Positions 28,733-36,396 of a stretch of DNA of 64,000 nt are shown here, one piece after another. The stretch is from Laspinema olomoucense D3b (GTDB lineage: Bacteria > Cyanobacteriota > Cyanobacteriia > Cyanobacteriales > Laspinemataceae). Position 1 is the stretch's first letter; every line of letters starts with the position of its first letter. The notes beneath the pieces were generated by a model. The model was not told where the DNA came from, did not search any database, and saw nothing but the letters and a program-made list of their open reading frames with translations. The position numbers and the translations under genes were made by a program. The stretch spans positions 99,437-163,436 of the forward strand of contig NZ_JAMXFA010000012.1 of the NCBI RefSeq assembly GCF_025370785.1, written 5' to 3'.

Positions 28733-29737
28733 CTATTTCAACACTAAAGGCGGATATTGCTCGATTTCTTCCATCAAATACTTCGCCATCAGTCGTCCTT
28801 GAATTTCAAAGGATTCCTGATAGGTACATTTTTTTCCCATCACGGGATGGGTGAAATCTGACTGTTTTTTCTGTTCATAAAGTCGCAGAAAAGTTCGCAA
28901 GGCTTCTGGGGTCAAGGATACTGCATTGCTAATCCGTTCCGTGGTAAAGTCCGCTGGAGTAAGGATGCGCTTATTGATAGCATTCAACACCATTGCATCT
29001 ACGACAATCGGGCGAAATTCTTCCATTAAATCTAGGGCTAAGGAAGGACGTCCGTAGCGTTCGACGTGGAGATATCCGAGATAGGGGTCAAATCCTACAA
29101 TATTTACTGCACTCTGGATATCATGACTGAGTAAAGAATAGCCTAAACTCAGCAGGGCATTCACCGGGTCCGTGGGAGGACGACGGCGACGGGCTTCAAA
29201 GCTGAATCCTTCGCTACGAATTAAGGCATCAAAACATTGGAAATAGGCGGCACTTCCTGCCCCTTCTAATCCGCGCAAGGAATCAATAGTAGCGGTTGAT
29301 ATCAGGGAGGAAAGGATCTGCTTCAGGCGATCCGTTGCCGTTTGGAAATCTACATCAGTTCGCTCTCGCTGTTTGCGTAACAAAGCATTGCGATAGTTTT
29401 TGAGTTTTCCCCGAATAAACCCCCGGACCAAATGCAGGGATTTGTCCGTTTCTCCCGCTGCTTGCCATTGGGCTTTGCGGACAAAAATATTCTTGGTCAG
29501 TTCCGGTTCTAATCGTCCTAAATATCGTCCCGTTGTCGTTAAAAAGCTCAAAGGAATATGGCGATTAAGCAGTTCCGTCACTGCTGCGGGGGAGACAGTT
29601 GCCCGTCCCATAATCACCACCCCTTCGATATTAATTAACGGCACATCCAGCAATTTTTGCTTATTGGCGCTAATATTTAAACGCTCATCAGTTTTGCCAA
29701 TAAAACAGTCATCTTGAGTGATATAAACGGTTCCCAC
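28733..29737 (-). CDS. cas1: CRISPR-associated integrase Cas1
   Basis: A 334-residue Cas1. The N-terminal beta domain is followed by the helical catalytic domain with Glu158 (RGLEGAGSAAYFQ), His224 (GYLHVERYGRPSLALDLMEE) and the acidic DLMEEFR cluster (236-240), the expected metal site. The PTDPVNALLSLGYSLL motif is typical of type I/III Cas1. It starts with GTG at 29737, preceded by AGGAG at good spacing. It lies between cas4 and cas2 in the same operon. The 136-bp gap to cas4 carries a copy of the dispersed palindromic repeat (29795-29836). Confidence 0.97.
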   Translation of the reverse strand: MGTVYITQDDCFIGKTDERLNISANKQKLLDVPLINIEGVVIMGRATVSPAAVTELLNRHIPLSFLTTTGRYLGRLEPELTKNIFVRKAQWQAAGETDKSLHLVRGFIRGKLKNYRNALLRKQRERTDVDFQTATDRLKQILSSLISTATIDSLRGLEGAGSAAYFQCFDALIRSEGFSFEARRRRPPTDPVNALLSLGYSLLSHDIQSAVNIVGFDPYLGYLHVERYGRPSLALDLMEEFRPIVVDAMVLNAINKRILTPADFTTERISNAVSLTPEALRTFLRLYEQKKQSDFTHPVMGKKCTYQESFEIQGRLMAKYLMEEIEQYPPLVLK

Positions 29738-29873
29738 AATTCTCTCCTAATTTTAATCTAAAGTTTCTCTATTTTCCCTAAATTCCCGTCTTGTTCCCTC
29801 CCCTTGCCAAGGGGAGGGTTAGGGTGGGGTCCTCCGGCTCAAGGAACCAAAAAAAGGCTTCAATATTCCCCAA

Positions 29874-30467
29874 TTAACTCGCTTCTTGATAGCGTTTAAC
29901 TTTATCCGCAGCTTGGGGTAAACATTGATTAAATAAGCTGCAACCGCGACAACGCTTGCTGTAGATAGGGGGTGGCATAGTTCCGGTTTGGAGGAGGTTG
30001 GAAATGGCTTCTAAAGTGGCGATCGCCTCCTGTCGCAATTCCTCCGTAATTTCCACCGCTTGCCGTCGCCGAGTTTGGGCATAATACACATACCCGCGCT
30101 CAATTGTTTTCCCCATCATTTCCTCTAAACATAAGGCTTGAGCGCAAACTTGTAACTCATCATTATCCCATTCTCCTTTCTTCCCCCGCTTATATTCAAT
30201 TGGATAAACTTCCCCCTCCACCGATTCTATTAAATCCGCTTTGCCAATCAGTTGATACCGTTCCGACTTCAGCCAAATCGCGCGAACTTGCCACACTTCC
30301 TCGCGATTTCCCTCTCCCAGGGTATGCACCCGTTCATGTAAATCGGTTCCTTCCAAAGTGTAGTGATTGTCCCGAAATTCCCCTGCACAAAACATCCGCC
30401 AGCAGCGATGAGGACAATAAGAATATTGATTGAGTGCAGCAATGGTAATGTAATCAGAATTGTTCAT
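29874..30467 (-). CDS. cas4: CRISPR-associated exonuclease Cas4
   Basis: A 197-residue RecB-like nuclease with an iron-sulfur cluster. Cys18 and Cys22 (YSYCPHRCW) and the C-terminal Cys173, Cys176 and Cys182 (RCRGCSLFNQC) are the cluster cysteines. The nuclease motifs are QLIGKADLIE (Asp78) and PIEYKRGK (Glu91, Lys93). Cas4 trims prespacers and selects those with a correct PAM for Cas1-Cas2. It is 42 bp after cas6 in the leftward operon. Confidence 0.95.
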   Translation of the reverse strand: MNNSDYITIAALNQYSYCPHRCWRMFCAGEFRDNHYTLEGTDLHERVHTLGEGNREEVWQVRAIWLKSERYQLIGKADLIESVEGEVYPIEYKRGKKGEWDNDELQVCAQALCLEEMMGKTIERGYVYYAQTRRRQAVEITEELRQEAIATLEAISNLLQTGTMPPPIYSKRCRGCSLFNQCLPQAADKVKRYQEAS

Positions 30468-30509
30468 GACTTTTAATTTTGGATAGAACTACCTGGCGAT
30501 CGCCTCCTA

Positions 30510-31337
30510 TCAAGACACATTCAATCGCCGAATCATCCCCATTCCCATCGGCGTTTTACGTCCTGCACCACTGTAGAGTGCAAAATCAGCTAAAACATTA
30601 ATATCCTTGATAATTTGCGGCGAAGCATCCCCTAAAATGGAATATCCCATTTCCCCCACACAGCCAATAAACTTACTGCGTTTATCGCTAATAATCTCCG
30701 AATGAACATTCACATAAGTCGGGAAAATGTACTCCGTCAAAGATTCAGCTAGGGGAATTTGACTATATTTATTCCAACGGTGCAGCAAACTATTAAACAA
30801 ACATTCTCGGGTAGGCAAACAGGAATCATATTGACCCTGCCGAAAAGCCGTCGGCGTACAGAAAACCATATCTATTTTACGTTGACTATCCGATGCCTTT
30901 TCATATAACTCCCCATAACTGCAAAAATTCGCCCAAGGCTGAGTCACCTGCGGTGTCCCCAAAATTCGAGTAATCTGCAAATTTGCCGCACCTAAATGCC
31001 AAGGTTGTTCGGGATTCAGATTTAACCAAAGCTGCATCAAATTGTTAAATAAGCCATCATCTAACAAGGAAACCCGCCACCAACAACCCATCCCTTTGGG
31101 AATGGGTTTATGGTGCTGCCACTGCAACAATTGCCCGGAATTTTGAGAGGAATGGCTCACTTGCAGGGGACTGAGGGTAAAGGCTTTTTCACTCTTTTGT
31201 TCATGTAAAAAGGTCGCTAATTCAGGGTTAACCGAATTGATGAGGGTGAGAAACAGAGCATGGAGATGTCTACCCGTGAGAAATTGCGGGTAAATCGGGG
31301 AAGTGGGAACTAGGTTGATGATGAGACTATGGGGCAT
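30510..31337 (-). CDS. cas6: CRISPR RNA endoribonuclease Cas6
   Basis: A 275-residue Cas6 starting MPHSLIINLVPTSPIYPQF. The C-terminal glycine-rich loop SGAGRKTPMGMGMIRR is diagnostic of the family. The N-terminal part forms the first ferredoxin-like domain. Cas6 cuts the pre-crRNA at the base of the repeat hairpin, leaving the ATTGAAAC handle predicted for this array. The frame is open for 29 more codons upstream, but the homologous region begins at this ATG. It lies between a small unknown ORF and cas4. Confidence 0.92.
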   Translation of the reverse strand: MPHSLIINLVPTSPIYPQFLTGRHLHALFLTLINSVNPELATFLHEQKSEKAFTLSPLQVSHSSQNSGQLLQWQHHKPIPKGMGCWWRVSLLDDGLFNNLMQLWLNLNPEQPWHLGAANLQITRILGTPQVTQPWANFCSYGELYEKASDSQRKIDMVFCTPTAFRQGQYDSCLPTRECLFNSLLHRWNKYSQIPLAESLTEYIFPTYVNVHSEIISDKRSKFIGCVGEMGYSILGDASPQIIKDINVLADFALYSGAGRKTPMGMGMIRRLNVS

Positions 31338-31427
31338 AATAATTAAAGTCAATAAATGTGGGGACAATGTTTTAGGGGTGGAGTTGTACTTGTAGGTACA
31401 GTACAACTCCCTATCTTCATTCAAGGC

Positions 31428-31688
31428 TTAATATAAACCATGTTCCCGAGAAATATGATTATATCCGCCCAGGTAAATCACATCGACAAACGGTACATTA
31501 GGAACTGGCTCTGGTTGATGGTCTGTAGGGCCATGTGCGCCATAGAAATGTTCGGGGTTTACATTCATTTGAATGCTTTTTTGTTCAATAATACTGATGC
31601 TGTTATATCCTGCTTCATAACCTTGTCTTACCACAGGAGTATCAGGGTCAAATTGAGAGAGCATTTCGATGAGTTGTTGGCTTTTCAT
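31428..31688 (-). CDS. Small uncharacterised protein encoded inside the cas operon
   Basis: An 86-residue soluble protein starting MKSQQLIEMLSQFDPDTPVVRQG. The LIEMLSQFDPDTPVV...GYEAGYNSI pattern resembles small phage or plasmid-associated proteins of unknown function that open with an L-x-x-L-x-x-DPD helix. It is not a recognised Cas protein. The gene sits between cas3' and cas6, is transcribed with them and has no strong Shine-Dalgarno. A longer start at 31745 would overlap the end of cas3 by 26 bp. It could be an accessory factor, an anti-mobile-element passenger or neutral cargo. Confidence 0.6.
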   Translation of the reverse strand: MKSQQLIEMLSQFDPDTPVVRQGYEAGYNSISIIEQKSIQMNVNPEHFYGAHGPTDHQPEPVPNVPFVDVIYLGGYNHISREHGLY

Positions 31689-31719
31689 GGATTTGTTAAT
31701 AGAATAAAATGAGTTTTCG

Positions 31720-33975
31720 TTAGACACAATAGAACTCTTGTTCATCGGGGAGACGGAGCTTGACTCCTTCCGTTGCGAGTGCTAGTATTCCAGCCACTCC
31801 TGGGAAAAACTGATAAATTTTTTCCCCATCATTGCAGTTGACCGTAATGGGAAAAGATTCGATTCTAGCTTGTCGTAGTCGATACAGGGGACCGGCATTT
31901 TTGAGCGGACAAAGGATGACTCCTGGAAACCACTCTTTTTCCAGGCTTTCTATTAAGGGCATTGGGGCGATCGCTTCCCCAGACCCTCTTTGAATTTTAC
32001 AACCAAAAAAAGCATTGAGCTTGTTCATTTCTTCAGTGATAAATTCATGGATTTTACCCCGATAACGCAACCGAAAACTTACCTCATAAGGCGGATCGGC
32101 GGGACTTTGAATTTCCAGAATTTCACCATCTGAAACAAAGTTGCAATACCGTAAGAGATGTAATGCATCTAAAAAGGTTTCGGAGGAGTGGTCTAAAAAT
32201 AACCCCTGCGGATCGCGAATCTTGAGACTCTCAAATAACCCGGAGCGAAATTGGAAAAGTGGTGCATAACTGGCGCTCCATTTAGCGGCAAATTCTTTGA
32301 AGTGTTGGGCAGCTTCAGGTTGGGTTTTGAAGATTTTTTCAATATCTTCTAAGTCGGCATTTCCAGCTCTAATGTCTTCCCAATCTTCCGGGCAGTTAAT
32401 TTGGAGAAAGGTTTGGATAAAATGCCTCCGACCCGGAACGAGTTTAAGCGGTTTCTCAGCTAACTCTCGGGCGGCCCGGATATCTTTGATTCGAGAACGA
32501 TAATAGGACCAACTGCGTTTGCCTCCCAGACTTAATCGCAGACTTTCAAACAGTTCAGAAATGAGCGAATGCTGGGGCAGGTTTTCTAGCATTTCTTCCA
32601 TTTCTAATAGGGGACGGGCGATTTCTAAAAATGCCTCAGAACGCCAATAAGCCAGCCAAAAAGGTCGATCTAAGCATTGAAGGGTTTCGAGAGTTTCAGC
32701 TAGGGCCGATCGCCCGCCAGAACGGTCCAGGTTGGTAATCCCTTGTTCCCATGCGCGCTCGGGTAAATAGCCGATCGCTTCTGACGGAATATCAGTTTCC
32801 GTTTTACCCAATACCCGCCCCACTCGCCCAATTCTCTGCCAAAATGCAGCGCGATCGCGGGCTGAAAAAATCAACCAATCTAAGTTTTGTCGAGTCGGTG
32901 CAGGATGCCGTTCAAAATTAAATCCCACATCCACTGTACTGGTGGCTAAAATAATCGATTGTTCCATTGCCCATTTCCGATCCGTAGCAGAAGCAGGGCC
33001 GGTAATTCTCCCGATGCGATCGCCTAAACCTTTTGCTTTTAAAGTTTGGTACAACTCAGTCACCACAGAGAGAGAATCTAAAATGACCGCCCCATTGCAA
33101 TCGGGTCTTTGTTGGTATCGCCGCACCACTTCATCGGCTAACTCAGCCACAAATTCTGGTTTCGTCGGTTGAGATCGCAACTCCAAATTAACCGCAGTTT
33201 GCGAGGGTAACAGATTAGAGGTTCCCAGCCCATCAATCCGGGCAATTCTGACCCCCTGCGCTTCTAAATTACTGAATACCACTTCACAAGCAGGTTCCGG
33301 TGTAGCGGTGAGCAGAATCACTCGTCGCCCTTGTTCAAAAAAGCCAAAAATGTGCGAGTGAGCTAAATAGAACAGCAATCCCACTAACTGTTTCGCATCG
33401 TAAAGATGAAACTCATCAAAGATAACCGTAGAAAATTTGGTGTAAAATCCACTGGCAATATTGACGCGATCGAGTCGGTTATAGGCAAAAAAGGTGGCGT
33501 AGTAAAAAATATCGGGATTAGTCACAAGCAAAACCGGACGTTTCGGCCCTAATTCTGGAAAAATTGTCGCCGGATTCCTTAACAGGTTATAGACTTTTTC
33601 TCCAGAACGTGCTCCCACTTGAGCATTCGACCACTGGCGAATTTTGGCGGCAGATGCCTCAATTACCACATGGTCTAATCCCGCCTCTTTGACAAAGTTT
33701 TTAGCTGCTTCTGTTTGTTGGGTAATTAAGGCATTGGTGGGGGCGATATAGACCGCACTTTTGGTCGGTTGATGCAGCAGGGTTAATAACCCACCTTTCG
33801 TTTTGCCGGTGCCCGTAGGTGCAAGGGCGAGAATCAAGTCATGATCGTGCGATCGCTCGTACACTTCGACTTGATGCTGCAAGGCATTCCCCATAAAAGC
33901 GAGTTCTGGAGGCAAGGAAGTACAAGCGGCAATGCTGCGCGGTTCAAGCTGGATTGATAAGGGTTCATTACTCAT
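31720..33975 (-). CDS. cas3: Type I-D CRISPR helicase Cas3' (no HD nuclease domain)
   Basis: A 751-residue superfamily-2 helicase: Walker A APTGTGKTKGG (Lys58), Walker B box DEFH (187-190), TATP motif III, and QRIGRVGR motif VI. The N-terminal HD nuclease domain of standard Cas3 is absent, as expected for type I-D, where the HD domain is fused to Cas10d. The start ATG at 33975 has a good GGAGGA 8 nt upstream, and it overlaps the csc1 stop by one base (TAATG), indicating translational coupling. The 21 codons upstream of this ATG lie inside csc1 and are rejected. It unwinds target DNA recruited by Cascade. Confidence 0.95.
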   Translation of the reverse strand: MSNEPLSIQLEPRSIAACTSLPPELAFMGNALQHQVEVYERSHDHDLILALAPTGTGKTKGGLLTLLHQPTKSAVYIAPTNALITQQTEAAKNFVKEAGLDHVVIEASAAKIRQWSNAQVGARSGEKVYNLLRNPATIFPELGPKRPVLLVTNPDIFYYATFFAYNRLDRVNIASGFYTKFSTVIFDEFHLYDAKQLVGLLFYLAHSHIFGFFEQGRRVILLTATPEPACEVVFSNLEAQGVRIARIDGLGTSNLLPSQTAVNLELRSQPTKPEFVAELADEVVRRYQQRPDCNGAVILDSLSVVTELYQTLKAKGLGDRIGRITGPASATDRKWAMEQSIILATSTVDVGFNFERHPAPTRQNLDWLIFSARDRAAFWQRIGRVGRVLGKTETDIPSEAIGYLPERAWEQGITNLDRSGGRSALAETLETLQCLDRPFWLAYWRSEAFLEIARPLLEMEEMLENLPQHSLISELFESLRLSLGGKRSWSYYRSRIKDIRAARELAEKPLKLVPGRRHFIQTFLQINCPEDWEDIRAGNADLEDIEKIFKTQPEAAQHFKEFAAKWSASYAPLFQFRSGLFESLKIRDPQGLFLDHSSETFLDALHLLRYCNFVSDGEILEIQSPADPPYEVSFRLRYRGKIHEFITEEMNKLNAFFGCKIQRGSGEAIAPMPLIESLEKEWFPGVILCPLKNAGPLYRLRQARIESFPITVNCNDGEKIYQFFPGVAGILALATEGVKLRLPDEQEFYCV

Positions 33976-34760
33976 TATTTGATTCCTCCACCACAAAAGC
34001 AGACACCGACAGGAACAATGATTTCGCCAAATTGCCAAGCAACACCTTGAAACCGGAGATTTTTGACTAAAGGTGCTGGTGGGATTGAGATTAAATCAAA
34101 AGAGAGCATCTGCAACTCTGCTGGTAAATCTGCCGTATTCAGATACGCGCTACTTTGATACATTCCTTCAGGCAAAGCAATCTGTTTAAGTTCTGAAATC
34201 ACCTCGACTCGAACCTTACTCATAAATTTACCGACGCGAATGTAATCCGGTAATTCGCGATCGCCAAAGACTAAGGTTTGAAATACATTTCCTCGGGCGA
34301 TCGTGCGTAACCTTCCCGACTGCGGAAAATTGCTAGGTCTAAATGAATTGGGTTTTTTCCCCTCACGTTGGACGGGCAAATCCTCGCGGGCGGTTGCGAC
34401 TCGATTATTCGTCATCGCATACCAATAAGAATCAGAAAGTGCATTAAATCGTTCCCACCGAAATGTCACCTTGCCCTGTTTAGGCCAAGCGGGTAACAGA
34501 TAACAATCCGAAAGTGAACCTAAATCTTCCAGGTAAGTCGGTCGCCAGGTTGCAGTTCCAGACAGACGATAGGGAGAACGAACCCAACCCAAAGCATAAG
34601 CTAAGGCATAGTTTCCCAATACTCCCTCGGTATAATAAGCATCGGACAATTCTCGGGAGGCAAAAAAAACGGGTTCTGCACACCACAATTCGACCAAACG
34701 CCCCTGTTTAAATAAAGGCAAATTTGCTGGTGTATTTTCTACGGTTGTGAGGAGTGACAT
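33975..34760 (-). CDS. csc1: Type I-D Cascade subunit Csc1 (Cas5d)
   Basis: A 261-residue Csc1, the Cas5-type protein of subtype I-D, which holds the 5' handle of the crRNA. Recognised by the N-terminal block LVELWCAEPVFFASRELSD and the C-terminal DYIRVGKFMSKVRVE motif. It is followed by cas3 with a one-base TAATG overlap and lies 152 bp after csc2. That gap carries a hairpin. The C-terminal end (GVCFCGGGIK) is slightly cysteine- and glycine-rich. Confidence 0.93.
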   Translation of the reverse strand: MSLLTTVENTPANLPLFKQGRLVELWCAEPVFFASRELSDAYYTEGVLGNYALAYALGWVRSPYRLSGTATWRPTYLEDLGSLSDCYLLPAWPKQGKVTFRWERFNALSDSYWYAMTNNRVATAREDLPVQREGKKPNSFRPSNFPQSGRLRTIARGNVFQTLVFGDRELPDYIRVGKFMSKVRVEVISELKQIALPEGMYQSSAYLNTADLPAELQMLSFDLISIPPAPLVKNLRFQGVAWQFGEIIVPVGVCFCGGGIK

Positions 34761-34876
34761 AAGCTAATTTTTGAAAGGTTTTAACGAATTTTAGAACGGT
34801 CCAAAATATAATTTTTGCATTGAATCGGAAGGACAAAATCCGGGTGAATTTTGCCACTCTGTCCCTTATCCCCAAA

Positions 34877-34903
34877 CCCCTTCTCCCTTTTTGGGAGAAG
34901 GGG
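34877..34903. other. Stem-loop directly after csc2
   Basis: A perfect 11-bp stem (CCCCTTCTCCC / GGGAGAAGGGG) with a 5-nt T loop, 9 bp downstream of the csc2 stop codon. It lacks a U-tract in the transcript direction, so mRNA stabilisation or partial attenuation is more likely than full termination. Confidence 0.55.
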
Positions 34904-34912
34904 AGACGGATT

Positions 34913-35938
34913 TTAACCTTCTGGGGTTACAGGTTCAGTATTTTTCTTGCCCTTCCGATTGCTAGAAGCTTTTTCCGGAGGTTTGCGGAAGGTTTCATAA
35001 GAACGATCCAGGCGTTTGAGAAACGTTTCTCGCTCTCCATCCCAGTGACTGTCAACATCTGCGATTACAGCGGTTAATTGCTCTTCTGTTAGCTGCATAG
35101 AAATTCCGCGACGGTTTGTCCAAGTGGCGATCGCATCTTTAGTCATTCGCTCCAACAAATCCGTATCAAATGGATGTTCTAAAGGCGTTTTTGCCTCTAT
35201 CAAAGCATCGTAGAGACTTTGCACCAACTCCAACGAACTCGGCAGTTCTGTAATCCCTCCAAATATCCCTAAAATCTGATTTTCCATGCGCCCAATGCGG
35301 CTGGAAACAGCCCCATATCGGGGGGTCATCAAAATATTACCCAGAACATATCGCATCTCATCAGCAGTCATATCTTTCAGGGTCACCACATCCAGAAAAT
35401 GCACCCCAGGTTTGATATACTCAGTGGTATTGAGGGCGGTTGATGCTTTGTCATTTTCATCGCGCATCGTTCCCGTTTCAAAAATAGCATTGATGGTGCG
35501 TTCGGCTACAGTTTCAGAGGTTGGCAATAAGCTAAATGCATCTTCCGTCCAAACCCGGCTTTTTTGTGCGCCTCCTCCACCGGCAGCAAATCCATACAGA
35601 AAGCAATCGATACACATTTCACAAGGCGCATTGGTATTTAGGGAACAGACTGCTCCGTCTTTGTTTGGATGTAAAAGCTCAAATCCGCGAAGTTGTTCCC
35701 GACCAAATCGCCGTTCAGGTGCGACTTGTTTACGCTTGGTCATGACTAAACGCTGAATCGAATTTTTATGCTGAAATCCAGCTTGCACAAATTCACTGCA
35801 CATGGGTTCCCCGGAGCCTTCAGTGCGGAGAATTAACTCAGATTGGGTTTTCCGCAAGACCACCATCCCGATGGTCCGACCTTTCGGGAAATTTTCATAG
35901 GTGGGCGCGAGAAATTTACTTAGGGTTTCAATGGACAT
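34913..35938 (-). CDS. csc2: Type I-D Cascade backbone subunit Csc2 (Cas7d)
   Basis: A 341-residue Cas7-family protein specific to subtype I-D; several copies coat the crRNA spacer. Recognised by RTIGMVVLRKTQSELILRTE, the KRKQVAPERRFGREQLRG stretch, the cysteine cluster CSLNTNAPCEMCIDCFLYG and the later YIKPGVHFLDVVTLKDMTAD. The start has AGGAG at proper spacing and lies 11 bp after the cas10d stop. The lysine-rich C-terminal tail (KASSNRKGKKN) is flexible. A stem-loop follows immediately. Confidence 0.95.
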   Translation of the reverse strand: MSIETLSKFLAPTYENFPKGRTIGMVVLRKTQSELILRTEGSGEPMCSEFVQAGFQHKNSIQRLVMTKRKQVAPERRFGREQLRGFELLHPNKDGAVCSLNTNAPCEMCIDCFLYGFAAGGGGAQKSRVWTEDAFSLLPTSETVAERTINAIFETGTMRDENDKASTALNTTEYIKPGVHFLDVVTLKDMTADEMRYVLGNILMTPRYGAVSSRIGRMENQILGIFGGITELPSSLELVQSLYDALIEAKTPLEHPFDTDLLERMTKDAIATWTNRRGISMQLTEEQLTAVIADVDSHWDGERETFLKRLDRSYETFRKPPEKASSNRKGKKNTEPVTPEG

Positions 35939-35949
35939 GATTCAGTCTC

Positions 35950-36396
35950 CTATTCAACAGTTTCAGTTACTTCAATATCGGAATTTTCAGACTCAGCCTT
36001 AACTTTATTTCTCTCCTCTTGGAGGAAGAAAAAATAAGCAGATTCTAAGGTTTTTTGGTCGGCAGTTAGCCTTTCGGCTCGACCTTGATAGACCTCTTCA
36101 TACAGTTGGCGCAGGACCTGATAATATTTCTTGATTTGCTCGAACTTGGTTGCGCCAACCTTATACCCTGTCCTGCGACCTACAATGCGATCAAGTCGGG
36201 TATGATAATTTTGCACCAGGGCTGCAAATACTAGGTCCAAATCCATGTAAGGCTTTTGAGAACGAATGGCGGCGATAAAATTGCCAAACGGTTCTATGGA
36301 AGAAGTCCGCTTATAAGACGCCCAAATTGTTCCGGCGACTGCCAGTTGAGCCGCTTGTTTGAGGTATTGCGTTAAGATATGATTGTCATCGGGCAT
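35950..36396 (-). CDS. cas11d: Predicted Cas11d small subunit from internal start in cas10d
   Basis: A 148-residue product, in frame with the cas10d C-terminus. The internal ATG at 36396 (MPDDNHILTQYLKQAA) is preceded by GGAGAG with six bases between GGAG and the ATG, one of the better ribosome binding sites in the operon. Independent translation of a Cas11 small subunit from the 3' end of the large-subunit gene is established for type I-D (Synechocystis) and other type I systems. The helical content and length fit. The use of this exact codon is inferred from sequence only. Confidence 0.75.
   Translation of the reverse strand: MPDDNHILTQYLKQAAQLAVAGTIWASYKRTSSIEPFGNFIAAIRSQKPYMDLDLVFAALVQNYHTRLDRIVGRRTGYKVGATKFEQIKKYYQVLRQLYEEVYQGRAERLTADQKTLESAYFFFLQEERNKVKAESENSDIEVTETVE

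Noticed and set aside
35909..35938. GTTTCAAT (the crRNA handle sequence) at the start of csc2
   Set aside because: Only 8 bases match the repeat; such a match is expected by chance at a noticeable rate in a 10-kb operon, and the codons are normal for csc2.
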